Translations under genes and position numbers: made by a program
Shown: piece by piece, positions 38,687 to 47,441 of the stretch
Numbering within the stretch: the first letter of the stretch is position 1
Layout: every line of letters starts with the position of its first letter
Assembly: GCF_000155595.1 (NCBI RefSeq)
Contig: NZ_DS989904.1
Coordinates: 4,643,987-4,707,986, forward strand
Direction: 5' to 3'
DNA length: 64,000 nucleotides
Source: Synechococcus sp. PCC 7335
Lineage (GTDB): Bacteria > Cyanobacteriota > Cyanobacteriia > Phormidesmidales > Phormidesmidaceae
The notes under the pieces: model-generated
The model's database searches: none
What the model saw: the letters and a program-made list of their open reading frames with translations, nothing else
What the model was told of the DNA's origin: nothing

Positions 38687-40657
38687 TTACGAGCCTTGAC
38701 GTAGTTTCTCTAGAACGCTCTGATCTTCCATGGTGGTAGCATCACCTACGACGTCTTCGCCGCTGGCGAGGTTACGTAAGAAGCGGCGGATAATCTTGCC
38801 AGAGCGGGTTTTAGGCAGAGCATCGGTGAATTGAATTTCTCCAGGCCGAGCGATCGCGCCGATCTCTTTTACCACATGCTGCTTCAGCTCACCTTTTAGC
38901 TCATCACTCACCGAATACGTCCCTTCTAGCGTCACGAACGCATACACGTCCTCGCCTTTGATCTCATCCTTACGACCGACGACCGCTGCTTCAGCCACTG
39001 CCGGATGCGACACTAGCGCCGATTCAATTTCCATCGTGCCAAGCCGATGACCCGACACATTGAGGACATCATCCGTACGGCCCATCACCCAAAAGTAGCC
39101 ATCGGCATCCTTACGCGCGCCGTCCCCAGCAAAATACAGGTACTTTCCATCTTTGGGTGGAATATGCTCCCAATAGGTTCGCCGAAATCTAGCGTCGTCT
39201 CCATACACCGTGCGCATCATGCTAGGCCAAGGGTGCTTCACCACCAGATAGCCGCCTTCATTGACGCCAACTGGATTACCCTCAACGTCCACTACATCTG
39301 CCAAAATACCGGGGAAAGGTTTCGTCGCAGAGCCTGGTTTAGTCGGCGTTGCTCCCGGCAGCGGCGTCAGCATAAAGCCGCCCGTTTCGGTCTGCCACCA
39401 GGTATCTACAATCGGACAGCGATCGCCCCCGATCACCTTGCGATACCACATCCAGGCTTCCGGGTTAATGGGCTCACCAACAGTGCCTAGAATCCGCAAC
39501 GAAGACAAATCGCGTGCCTTCGGTTCCGCATCGCCCATTTTCATAAAGGCGCGAATCGCAGTCGGCGCCGTATAGAAGATAGTGACGCCATACTTTTCTA
39601 CAACATCCCAAAAAGCGCCAGGATTAGAAGGTCTTGGGGCCCCTTCATACATCAAAGTAGTGGCTCCGTTAGAAAGCGGGCCATACACAATGTAGCTGTG
39701 GCCCGTAATCCATCCCACATCTGCTGTACACCAATACACATCGTCATCTTTGATATCAAAGGTCCATTTGAACGTCATATGGGTGTAGAGGTTGTAGCCG
39801 GCGGTGGTGTGAACGACGCCCTTGGGTTTACCAGTGGTGCCGCTGGTATAGAGAATGAAAAGGAGATCTTCGCTATCCATAGGTTCGGCTGGGCAGTCAG
39901 TAGAAGCAGATGGCTTCACATCGTGCCACCACACATCACGCCCTTCTGTCCAGTCAACCGCTTGGCTCGTGCGCTGTACAACTAGGACGTTAGCAACCGA
40001 AGGGACCGCATTGTTTTCTAGAGCTGCATCGACCGCGGGCTTAAGTCCCATTGGCTTATCTTTACGGAAGCCGCCGTCGGCAGTGATCACCACCTTGGCT
40101 TCGGCGTCATTGAGGCGATCGCGCAGCGCCTCCGCGCTAAACCCACCAAATACCACCGTATGCGCCGCACCGATGCGTGCGCAGGCTAACATTGCCATCG
40201 CCGCTTCTGGAATCATCGGCATATATAGACCAACGCGATCGCCTTTCTGCACGCCTAAATCTTTGAGCACATTGGCCATCTGACACACTTCTGCATGCAG
40301 CTCAGCGTACGTTAGCTGACGAGAATCACCCGGTTCTCCCTCCCAGATCAGCGCCGTCTTATCCCGCTTGTCTGTAGTCAGATGCCGATCTAGACAGTTA
40401 TGCGAAATATTGATCTTGCCACCGACAAACCACTTAGCAAACGGTGGCTGCCAATCTAACACCGATTCCCATTTCTCAAACCAATCTAGCTCCTCTTCAG
40501 CCAGCTTTGCCCAAAATCTAGCTGGATCAGCCGCCGCCTGATCACAGAGCTGCTGATAAGTCTCCATATTTGGGATACGAGCTTTCGCTGAAAACGCTGC
40601 GGGCGGTTCAAATACCCGCTGCTCCTGCAAAATTGATTCGATGGTGGAGTCTGCCAT
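38687..40657 (-). CDS. acsA: Acetyl-CoA synthetase
   Basis: AcsA activates acetate to acetyl-CoA with ATP in two steps through acetyl-AMP. The usual start is the ATG at 40657 ([10 protein letters not shown]), giving 656 residues; an upstream ATG at 40696 would add 13 hydrophobic residues. Motifs: the P-loop [24 protein letters not shown], the adenylation segment [14 protein letters not shown], and the C-terminal [11 protein letters not shown] with the catalytic lysine, which is the site of regulatory acetylation in many bacteria. The gene is divergent from a PadR-family regulator. Confidence 0.96.
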   Translation of the reverse strand: MADSTIESILQEQRVFEPPAAFSAKARIPNMETYQQLCDQAAADPARFWAKLAEEELDWFEKWESVLDWQPPFAKWFVGGKINISHNCLDRHLTTDKRDKTALIWEGEPGDSRQLTYAELHAEVCQMANVLKDLGVQKGDRVGLYMPMIPEAAMAMLACARIGAAHTVVFGGFSAEALRDRLNDAEAKVVITADGGFRKDKPMGLKPAVDAALENNAVPSVANVLVVQRTSQAVDWTEGRDVWWHDVKPSASTDCPAEPMDSEDLLFILYTSGTTGKPKGVVHTTAGYNLYTHMTFKWTFDIKDDDVYWCTADVGWITGHSYIVYGPLSNGATTLMYEGAPRPSNPGAFWDVVEKYGVTIFYTAPTAIRAFMKMGDAEPKARDLSSLRILGTVGEPINPEAWMWYRKVIGGDRCPIVDTWWQTETGGFMLTPLPGATPTKPGSATKPFPGILADVVDVEGNPVGVNEGGYLVVKHPWPSMMRTVYGDDARFRRTYWEHIPPKDGKYLYFAGDGARKDADGYFWVMGRTDDVLNVSGHRLGTMEIESALVSHPAVAEAAVVGRKDEIKGEDVYAFVTLEGTYSVSDELKGELKQHVVKEIGAIARPGEIQFTDALPKTRSGKIIRRFLRNLASGEDVVGDATTMEDQSVLEKLRQGS

Positions 40658-40750
40658 GGGAAATAAGCCTTGATGCAGTAGAAAGAAGATCTTCAAAAAC
40701 CATACTGCGTTTATTCATAGCTTGGGTACTAGATCGCCGTTCCGTAATAT

Positions 40751-40784
40751 CTTTGGAACAAAGTTAACTTTGGAACAAAATTTA
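40751..40784. repeat. 17-bp tandem duplication
   Basis: CTTTGGAACAAAGTTAA is followed directly by CTTTGGAACAAAATTTA, with three differences. It lies upstream of acsA. Confidence 0.8.
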
Positions 40785-40964
40785 GTTCTGTTCTGCCTCA
40801 CAAGACTGCCTAACCTTATGGACTGTCTCTCTAAAGGACTCTATAGGGCCCACCAGAACCCCACCCTTTGCGATCAGCGGCGTCATAGCGGTGTAAGGGA
40901 ATCTTTCCTTTAGCAGCGTCCCTTTTATTCGCTAGCGCTGGGCAGTTTCGCCCTATACGTTTTG

Positions 40965-40990
40965 CATAGACTTCGCGTACTATGTCTATG
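40965..40990. promoter_or_regulatory. Candidate operator upstream of padR
   Basis: CATAGAC (40965-40971) and GTCTATG (40984-40990) form a perfect 7-bp inverted repeat 24 bases ahead of the PadR start codon. PadR-type repressors often bind such palindromes at their own promoter, so this is a plausible autoregulatory site; no direct evidence exists. Confidence 0.4.
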
Positions 40991-41013
40991 GGTGAATATT
41001 CATGGCCTAGAAC

Positions 41014-41616
41014 ATGTCTCTTCCTTATGCAATTTTGGCGGCGCTGTTCAACGAAACTTGCAGCGGCTATGACCTGGTTAAGCGCTTCAACAAATCAGTA
41101 GAATGCTTTTGGAGTGCTAGCCATCAGCAGATATACAAAGCACTGGCAAGGTTGGAAGAAGATGAACAGATCTCTTCTGAAAAAATTGAACAGGAAAATC
41201 GACCGAATAAAAAGCTTTACACAGTGACTGAGCGCGGACGACAGCTTTTGCAGGCGTGGATCGGCCAGGCAGAAGAAGAGAGCACGCCGTTAAAGTCGGA
41301 GCTGTTAGTGAAGCTATCGGTAGGTCATGCAGTGCCCACAGAGACTTTATTGTCGATGCTAGAGGTCTATTATCAACAGCACCGGGAACGCCTGAAGAGC
41401 TATCAAGGCGTTGCTAGGCAGTATGAACAAGTGCCACAAATGTCTCGTGAAAGCCAGTTTCAGTATTTGGCACTGCGGGCAGGCATCCGGCAGCAACTAG
41501 CCTGGGTAGCCTGGTGTGAGGAGGTCATGGGATTTCTAGGGCAGTCCATAGAGCAGCCAATTACTCAGCCAGCGGCCGTTCGTGGTGAGTCTAGTCGAGA
41601 AACCTCCTTAGGCTGA
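41014..41616 (+). CDS. PadR family transcriptional regulator
   Basis: The N-terminal winged-helix domain (about residues 1-80) shows the family pattern LPYAILAALFNETCSGYDLVKRF, SHQQIYKALARLEE, and KKLYTVTERGRQLL. A helical C-terminal domain (about 90-180) mediates dimerisation. The length of 200 residues places it in the larger PadR subfamily (Vir domain). PadR proteins often repress a neighbouring stress, efflux or aromatic-acid gene; here acsA lies upstream on the other strand. The last 52 bases overlap the end of the converging Fur gene. Confidence 0.92.
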   Translation: MSLPYAILAALFNETCSGYDLVKRFNKSVECFWSASHQQIYKALARLEEDEQISSEKIEQENRPNKKLYTVTERGRQLLQAWIGQAEEESTPLKSELLVKLSVGHAVPTETLLSMLEVYYQQHRERLKSYQGVARQYEQVPQMSRESQFQYLALRAGIRQQLAWVAWCEEVMGFLGQSIEQPITQPAAVRGESSRETSLG

Positions 41617-41996
41617 AGTCTCTGACACTGTTCACACAGCCCGAAGAATTCTAGGGTGTGATAGAAAATTTGAAAGTGATGAGACTCAGTTAGATGGGTT
41701 TCTAGACCATGCACCGGACATTCGTCCATTTCAGCAGAGTGCCCACAGCGAACACAGGTCAGATGGTGGGTATCGGCCTGGACAAGACTGTAGAGAGACT
41801 CACCACTAGGCAGCGTGCGGACTTGAATTGCGCCTTCTTGTTTCAATGACTCAAGGGCGCGGTAGACAGTTGCTAAGCCGATGCTACTTTTTTCTTGCCT
41901 CAGCTGAATGTGTAGATCTTGAGCTGAGATAGCTTCTTTTAGCCGCTTGATCAGCTCAAGAATTTGGGTCTGGCTTCGGGTACGGTGGCTTTTCAT
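41565..41996 (-). CDS. zur: Fur family repressor, FurB/Zur type
   Basis: This 143-residue metalloregulator resembles the cyanobacterial FurB/Zur group. A winged-helix DNA-binding domain (about 8-70: ISAQDLHIQLRQ, IGLATVYRALESLKQEG) is followed by the dimerisation domain, with the structural zinc site C81-x2-C84 and C121-x2-C124 and metal-ligand histidines in HHLT and ESHHFQIFYHTLEFFG. The segments GLATVYRALE, ALYSL-like ESLYSL and YHTLEFFGLCEQCQ agree with the zinc-sensing group, not PerR, but metal specificity needs testing. Its 3' end overlaps that of padR. Confidence 0.85.
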   Translation of the reverse strand: MKSHRTRSQTQILELIKRLKEAISAQDLHIQLRQEKSSIGLATVYRALESLKQEGAIQVRTLPSGESLYSLVQADTHHLTCVRCGHSAEMDECPVHGLETHLTESHHFQIFYHTLEFFGLCEQCQRLQPKEVSRLDSPRTAAG

Positions 41997-42110
41997 TCGC
42001 CTTTGCGGAGATCTTTTAGAGTGAGTTGATAGGTAGGGCCTGATTACGCCTTCGATTACACCTTAGTCTATAGAAGAATATTGAGGGGAGATTAAATAAG
42101 GTAGGATCAC

Positions 42111-42410
42111 TTGTGTTCTTTTGGATCTATCGCCGTGACGCAATCTGCTGATGTTCAATTCTACCAAGCGAAGGTTTATGTGACTTTGCGGCCTTCCGTA
42201 CTAGATCCAGCAGGGACGGCTGTACGCTCTGGATTGAGTCATATGGGCTACGACAATGTGTCCAAAGTTCGGATTGGCAAATACATTGAGGTGGATTTGA
42301 CTGCTAGAAGTAAGGCACTAGCGCAAGAGCAGTTAGATAGAATCTGCAATCAGCTGCTAGCCAATCCGGTGATCGAAAATTACTGCGTGGAAGTTTTTGA
42401 AGCAGCATAG
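42111..42410 (+). CDS. purS: Phosphoribosylformylglycinamidine synthase subunit PurS
   Basis: PurS bridges PurL and PurQ in the fourth step of purine synthesis. The family sequence is clear from residue 16: YQAKVYVTLRPSVLDPAGTAVRSGL, IGKYIEVDL and a C-terminal NPVIENYCVEVFE. The start is uncertain: a TTG at 42111 has an AAGG-AGGA-like site ahead of it, whereas a GTG at 42135 gives the more usual family N-terminus (91 residues). The adjacent purQ follows after 12 bases, as in other bacteria with the three-subunit enzyme. Confidence 0.92.
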   Translation: MCSFGSIAVTQSADVQFYQAKVYVTLRPSVLDPAGTAVRSGLSHMGYDNVSKVRIGKYIEVDLTARSKALAQEQLDRICNQLLANPVIENYCVEVFEAA

Positions 42411-42422
42411 GAAGGCAACGGT

Positions 42423-43121
42423 ATGAATTTCGGTGTGATCGTTTTTCCAGGGGCAAATTGCGATCGCGATATTGCCTACATCATCCGCGATATTCTCGGT
42501 CAGCCCACTCGTATGGTCTGGCACGAAGAGAGCGATCTTACTGACCTAGATGTGGTGGTAGTACCAGGTGGATTTAGCTACGGTGACTATCTACGCTGTG
42601 GAGCGATCGCGCAGTTTTCTCCGGCCATGCGCGCCACCGTAGAGCACGCCCAGCAAGGCAAGCTGGTGATGGGTATCTGCAACGGTTTTCAGGTTCTAAC
42701 CGAGATGGGCCTATTACCGGGGGCACTAGTGAGGAATCGGGACTTGCACTTCGTATGCGATCGCGTTCCCATTCGAGTAGAACGAGCCGATCTTCCCTGG
42801 ACTCAGGGCTACCATAAGGACCAAGTGATTACGCTACCCATTGCACATGGCGAAGGCTGCTACTTTGCAGAATCTGACACTATCAAATCTTTAGAAGACC
42901 ATAACCAGATTCTCTTCCGCTATTGCAATCACCTAGGAGAAGTCAACGAAGCAGCCAACCCTAACGGCTCACTTAGTAACATTGCTGGTATTTGTAATCA
43001 AGCAGGTAACGTCCTTGGAATGATGCCTCATCCAGAGCGAGCAGCCGATAAAGCACTCAACCACACCGACGGACTTGCTTTATTCGAAGGGCTGTTACAG
43101 ACAGCGATGGCTGTAGCTTAA
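42423..43121 (+). CDS. purQ: Phosphoribosylformylglycinamidine synthase subunit PurQ
   Basis: PurQ is the glutaminase subunit (class I amidotransferase) that supplies ammonia for the synthesis of FGAM. The nucleophile is Cys86 in GICNGFQVL; the His and Glu of the triad are in MMPHPERA near the C-terminus. Other segments are VVVPGGFSYGDYLRCGAIA and the PIAHGEG. The length of 232 residues is typical. It forms an operon with purS; the synthase subunit purL is not in the window. Confidence 0.97.
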   Translation: MNFGVIVFPGANCDRDIAYIIRDILGQPTRMVWHEESDLTDLDVVVVPGGFSYGDYLRCGAIAQFSPAMRATVEHAQQGKLVMGICNGFQVLTEMGLLPGALVRNRDLHFVCDRVPIRVERADLPWTQGYHKDQVITLPIAHGEGCYFAESDTIKSLEDHNQILFRYCNHLGEVNEAANPNGSLSNIAGICNQAGNVLGMMPHPERAADKALNHTDGLALFEGLLQTAMAVA

Positions 43122-43273
43122 GCTGAGAATACCTTAAGCTAGTTAGCACCAAAGCAAAAAGTCACTTTGCCTACGTCTATACAAGGGTTGCAGCCAGTAT
43201 GTTGTGCTTTGGCCAAGACCTTAGCCAGGTAGTCAAAGCTATAGAGAAGAACTCAATCTACAGCTAACTACAG

Positions 43274-44086
43274 CTAATTGACCTGCAGCCTTCTGGTAAC
43301 GACAGTGACACCATCTTCACGGACTAGCAGCGCAGAAACCCAACGACTATCTGGTGAGTTAGGCGCTTCTCCAATCTTAAACAAACCGCCGGCTGAAAGC
43401 AGCTCCAACTCAACCGGACGACCCGCGAAGAAGTCAGTCGAAGTTACACCTTCATCAATCACCCCGCCAAGTAGGTAGCGATTGCCAAGCGGTTCTAGCA
43501 CAATGGCGTCAAAGTCGTAGTTTTCGCCACTTTCTACCTGCTCGGCTAGAATTACTGAGACAGAGGGCGGGCTTTCACCTGATGTGGTCTGGTTGCGCTC
43601 TGAGAGAGTCTCCTGAGAAATAATCTTGCCGTCCTGGTAAGTCTGCCGCGAACGAATGACAGATTCTAGCGCTTTACTCTGACCACTCTCAATTTGAGTG
43701 CCGCTGACGTAAGTGACCGTCTCGGCAAGGAACCCATCTGAGGTAGGCTCCCATGATTGCAGCTCTACTCGGTATGACAGGGTTGTGTATCTCTCCCAGA
43801 AGGTCTGTAATGCGGCTTCTAGGGTGTCGTAGGTAAAGCCATCTTCGTTAGTAAAGGAAGGACTATAGCCATCCATCACTGCGCTTAGATCCCTATTGGA
43901 GGCAGCGGTCTCCATACTTTCGATAGCGGTAGTCAGTTCTGAAGGGGCACTATCGGCAGGAATGGCTTTGGCGGCAGAGACAGCGCCGAGGCTAATAGCG
44001 AATCCACTGGCTATGCCGATCATGATAGGAGATGCTATCTGTTGGCATTTAGATCGAAATTGAAGCCAAGAGCGGCATAGAGCCAT
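43274..44086 (-). CDS. Exported NTF2-like protein, unknown function
   Basis: A 270-residue protein with an N-terminal hydrophobic segment (about residues 18-42: IMIGIASGFAISLGAVSAAKA) that looks like a signal peptide with cleavage near AKA-IPA. An NTF2/SnoaL-like domain follows (about 48-155): SELTTAIESMETAASNRDL, VMDGYSPSFTNEDG and a final TYQDGKIISQETL. The C-terminal part is an extra beta-rich domain. It probably acts in the periplasm. Convergent with purQ; no functional clue from the neighbours. Confidence 0.78.
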   Translation of the reverse strand: MALCRSWLQFRSKCQQIASPIMIGIASGFAISLGAVSAAKAIPADSAPSELTTAIESMETAASNRDLSAVMDGYSPSFTNEDGFTYDTLEAALQTFWERYTTLSYRVELQSWEPTSDGFLAETVTYVSGTQIESGQSKALESVIRSRQTYQDGKIISQETLSERNQTTSGESPPSVSVILAEQVESGENYDFDAIVLEPLGNRYLLGGVIDEGVTSTDFFAGRPVELELLSAGGLFKIGEAPNSPDSRWVSALLVREDGVTVVTRRLQVN

Positions 44087-44263
44087 GAATTTAAGTATCC
44101 TTCTTTTTAGAGTTCTTCTAGCAGCTGATTCTAGCCACTAATTTTGAGGGGTTAAGGAGTCAGGGGCGAATGGGTTGGCAGATGGTACCTTAAACCAAGG
44201 TAACTTGAAAATTATATCAATACGGTATTTGACTAGAGTATGCCGTTGCAAGGGGTCAGTTTT

Positions 44264-45394
44264 ATGGGTGAGGGGTTACTGGTACAAAAGGTTGATGATA
44301 CCTCCGGCAAGCCCAAGCGAATGCCGAAGCTTTTGATCGCAGCGAGTGGGACGGGCGGCCATTTGTTTCCGGCGATCGCGACGGCTCAGCAGCTCTCTGA
44401 CTATACAATCGAGTGGCTAGGTGTGCCTGATCGTTTGGAAACAGAGCTCGTACCTGGTGCTTACAAACTCCACACGGTGAAGATGGGCGGCGTCCAGGGC
44501 AAATTAGGCCTTAGTACCGTTAAGCAGCTAGCTCGGTTTACAACGGCAACAATGCAGGTGCGCCGGTTGTTAAAGCGTGGCCAGTTTCAAGGCGTCTTTA
44601 CAACAGGTGGGTATATTGCTGCGCCGGCAATTCTAGCGGCGCGATCTTTAGGGCTGCCGGCAGTGCTGCACGAGTCGAATGCGCTGCCGGGTAAAGTCAC
44701 TCGTTTTTTGAGCGGTTGGTGTACCACGGTGGCGGTGGGGTTTGCTGAGGCGATTGAGCATCTACCCAAGGCGCAGACGGTCGTGGTAGGAACGCCTGTG
44801 CGATCACAGTTTCTAGATGCGCTGAAGAACGAACAAAGCAGCTTATCCGATCTGGGTATTTGCGATCAAAAGCCTCTAATTGTGGTCTTAGGCGGCAGTC
44901 AGGGGGCAGTGGCCATCAATCGGCTCGTGCGAACCGCCGCCCCTGCCTGGTTAGAAACAGGCGCTCGGATTGTGCATATCACAGGATCGAATGATCCAGA
45001 CGCGGATAGTTTTGAACATGCCCGCTATGTCCATCGCCCTTTCTATAGCGATATGGCGGCGCTGTTTGGCAGAGCAAGCCTAGTCGTCAGCCGAGCAGGC
45101 GCAGGGACTTTGATTGAGCTAGCGGTGACAGGAACGCCGTCGGTTTTGATTCCGTATCCATTTGCGGCAGAAGATCACCAGACATTTAATGCGATCGCCT
45201 TCCAAAAAGCGGGCGCAGCGCAGCTTTATCAACAGTCCGAGCTCTCAGCAGATAAGCTGCAATCGATTGTGATAGATCTGTTGAACTCGCCTGGGCAGCT
45301 TGAGCGGATGGCGATGGCGGCACGTGGACTAGCGACAGTTGATAGCGCAGCTCAAATGGCCAAGATTATCTCGGCTCAGCTATCAGCCACCTAA
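44264..45394 (+). CDS. murG: UDP-GlcNAc:lipid I N-acetylglucosaminyltransferase MurG
   Basis: MurG adds GlcNAc to lipid I to make lipid II at the inner face of the membrane. Motifs: SGTGGHLFPAIATA near the N-terminus, VLHESNALPGKVTR, LGGSQGAVAIN, and the UDP-sugar site SRAGAGTLIELAVTGTPSVLIP with AAEDHQTFNA. I prefer the ATG at 44264, which has a good AAGGGG site eight bases ahead; an ATG at 44240 and another at 44321 (nearer the family's usual start) are alternatives. The length of 376 residues is normal. It is alone, not in a dcw cluster. Confidence 0.94.
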   Translation: MGEGLLVQKVDDTSGKPKRMPKLLIAASGTGGHLFPAIATAQQLSDYTIEWLGVPDRLETELVPGAYKLHTVKMGGVQGKLGLSTVKQLARFTTATMQVRRLLKRGQFQGVFTTGGYIAAPAILAARSLGLPAVLHESNALPGKVTRFLSGWCTTVAVGFAEAIEHLPKAQTVVVGTPVRSQFLDALKNEQSSLSDLGICDQKPLIVVLGGSQGAVAINRLVRTAAPAWLETGARIVHITGSNDPDADSFEHARYVHRPFYSDMAALFGRASLVVSRAGAGTLIELAVTGTPSVLIPYPFAAEDHQTFNAIAFQKAGAAQLYQQSELSADKLQSIVIDLLNSPGQLERMAMAARGLATVDSAAQMAKIISAQLSAT

Positions 45395-45459
45395 TCATCA
45401 GCTCTCTAGTTTGAAAGCTTAAACCAGAAGAGTGAGCTATCTTCTGTTCAAAGCAGAGG

Positions 45460-46782
45460 TTAAAGCATGGGACATTTCTGTTTGCTTTCTTCTATTTTTC
45501 TTTGCAACAGCGGGGTGTTTCCTAAGTAGGGCTGTCTGTAGAGTCGCTCGAATTCTCGGTTGAAGTGGGCAGCGACTGTAGGGTTGCGAATGACTAGCAG
45601 GGTTTCGTCATTTTTAGCGTTAGCGGCATGGCTCCAATTTTGAGAGCCCACGATGACAGTGGTGTCGTCAATAATAGCGAATTTGTGATGAAGTTTGTCG
45701 CCTTCTAGGAGGCGGGGGGAGCCCACCGCTGTGATCGGCGTTTGCCAGGGACGATTCTGTGCCTCAATTTTGCAGCGGTGATCGGGTAGTGAGATGCCTA
45801 GCATGTCCAAGGCCTCGCTGTAGTTGCGATAGACAAAGCCAGGATCGATTAGAAGGCGAAGAGCGGTACCGGTTTTGACTTTGTATTCTAGCTGGTTGGC
45901 AATGCGCTGCTCTGAAAAGACGAAAAGCGCTAGATCAATACTGCTGTTCGATTGGGCCAAAGTACGAGAGATTAATCCATTGACGCTTTTTTCCCAAGGT
46001 ACTTTTGAGGTCGTCGGAGAGAACTGAACAGTGATAGTGCCAGTAGATAGCTCAGTGACTTGTTCCGAGCGAGGCGGCTTTTGCAAACCAAACTGACTGT
46101 CTAGGTTGCCACTGGGACCATCGCCCCACATAAGATTGAATTCATCAGTGAATTGTAGCGCGATCGCCCTACTGTCGATCTTCAAAAAGACATTAGCATT
46201 GCCCCGACTGTCCGGTTCGTTAGCATCTCCATGAACGCCTGAGAAAGTCAGGTTTGCCGATCCCGTTAGGACCCATCGCCCATCGATCACCAGAAACTTA
46301 TGATGCATCAAGCCACTGCCTTTTGAACCATCAGCAGTGTCGTCAATCCGTAAAATTTGAGCGTCCTTTATCAGCGTCAGTGCTTCTAGCTGTTCGGCCT
46401 CAAGCTTCGCGTACTGGTTTTCTAGAATCAGACGCACTGTCACGCCACGACGACTGCTATCGACTAGCGCCTGGGCGATCTGTGGAAGGTTTAGGGCCTG
46501 CACGGCAATGTCAACTGTCTGAGTCGACTGCTCTATCGCAGTAATGATAAGCGCTTCGATATTGTCGCCGTGACGCTCTATCTGACGGTAGGGCTCGGTG
46601 TAGACATTGGCTTCGGATTGATTGAAGAAGACTTGAATATAGGGATCTTGCGGTAAGGGTTCGACAAGCGGTTGAAGGCCGCGGTTAGAGGCCCAGAGAC
46701 GCCATAAGCTGCTACTCGCTAGCAGTAGAATCAGTAAACTCAACAGCTGGTGGCGGCGATCGCGAAGAAAACCCTGATTCAC
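45460..46782 (-). CDS. Phospholipase D-like protein, exported
   Basis: This 440-residue protein has a GTG start and an N-terminal membrane segment (about residues 10-30) that is either a signal sequence or an anchor. Two HKD motifs are present: HHKFLVIDGRWVLTGSANLT (about residue 165) and HHKFAIIDDTTVIVGSQNW (about 375), each carrying His, Lys and an Asn-rich segment. Two HKD domains form one active site, hydrolysing phosphodiester bonds in lipid or nucleic acid. The layout fits the bacterial endonuclease/phosphodiesterase group of the PLD superfamily. Substrate unknown. It starts opposite to ycf51 with a 99-base gap. Confidence 0.88.
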   Translation of the reverse strand: MNQGFLRDRRHQLLSLLILLLASSSLWRLWASNRGLQPLVEPLPQDPYIQVFFNQSEANVYTEPYRQIERHGDNIEALIITAIEQSTQTVDIAVQALNLPQIAQALVDSSRRGVTVRLILENQYAKLEAEQLEALTLIKDAQILRIDDTADGSKGSGLMHHKFLVIDGRWVLTGSANLTFSGVHGDANEPDSRGNANVFLKIDSRAIALQFTDEFNLMWGDGPSGNLDSQFGLQKPPRSEQVTELSTGTITVQFSPTTSKVPWEKSVNGLISRTLAQSNSSIDLALFVFSEQRIANQLEYKVKTGTALRLLIDPGFVYRNYSEALDMLGISLPDHRCKIEAQNRPWQTPITAVGSPRLLEGDKLHHKFAIIDDTTVIVGSQNWSHAANAKNDETLLVIRNPTVAAHFNREFERLYRQPYLGNTPLLQRKIEESKQKCPML

Positions 46783-46881
46783 AAAACGGACACAAATGGC
46801 GGCTCCTGTTTAGTTATTCCCCCTAGGCTGGGGAAGCAACCCCCTATAATCACTAGAGATCCTTACTTGCTGAGTTTGCCG

Positions 46882-47400
46882 ATGCTGACGCCCGACCAGT
46901 TTCTAGTTGCGACCGGATATTTTGCGATTGGTACAATCGCCTTTGGCCTGCTCACAGCCCTTTCGTTCCTGTTGAAGTGGGGCATTCGATTTCGATTGGT
47001 AGGCGCAACAGGCTTTATGGGCGTACTAACAGCAGGACTGTTCGGCCTTAGCTTTCAGCCACTAACGCGGGCGCAGATCCCAGGGGCAGTTCCCTACACT
47101 ACGGTGTTTGATTCTGGATCGTCACAAATCGTGATTGCAGTGCCAAACACTATTACCCGCACTCAGCTAGAAGCGACCCTAGAACAAGCAGCGAGTAACT
47201 TGCTTAAACCTAGTCGACTAAGCGCGGCAGGTCAGCGGCCCTTAATTCGAGCCCGCGCGATCGCTCATCGCGACGGCATCTCGGATCTGCTCTACTTGGG
47301 CTCTGTCAGACCCGGCAAAGGTAACACACCAGAAGATCGCGCTCCCATTATTGAGATTTACCCAGACAAATTGGCAAAGGCAAATAACGCTGCGGCATAA
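46882..47400 (+). CDS. ycf51: Ycf51 family protein
   Basis: From the ATG at 46882 this is a 172-residue protein of the cyanobacterial and plastid Ycf51 family (DUF2518): LTPDQFLVATGYFAIGTIAFG with two membrane helices (about 5-30 and 42-62), then FGLSFQPL, YTTVFDSGSSQIVIAVPNT and a soluble C-terminal domain. The upstream in-frame ATG at 46750 overlaps the divergent phospholipase gene and adds an unlikely stretch. Function unknown. Confidence 0.92.
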   Translation: MLTPDQFLVATGYFAIGTIAFGLLTALSFLLKWGIRFRLVGATGFMGVLTAGLFGLSFQPLTRAQIPGAVPYTTVFDSGSSQIVIAVPNTITRTQLEATLEQAASNLLKPSRLSAAGQRPLIRARAIAHRDGISDLLYLGSVRPGKGNTPEDRAPIIEIYPDKLAKANNAAA

Positions 47401-47441
47401 TTTGGTTGCATAATTGTAGAGGGCTATACGGTAATTTTTCT

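Larger units (their letters stand above)
40658..41013. other. Divergent region between acsA and padR
   Basis: These 356 bases separate the divergent acsA and PadR genes. They hold a 17-bp tandem duplication (40751) and a short palindrome (40965). I see no gene in them. Confidence 0.5.

Noticed and set aside
46750-46881. Longer ycf51 start at 46750
   Set aside because: It overlaps the divergent phospholipase gene and adds 44 residues unlike the family; the ATG at 46882 begins with the conserved N-terminus.
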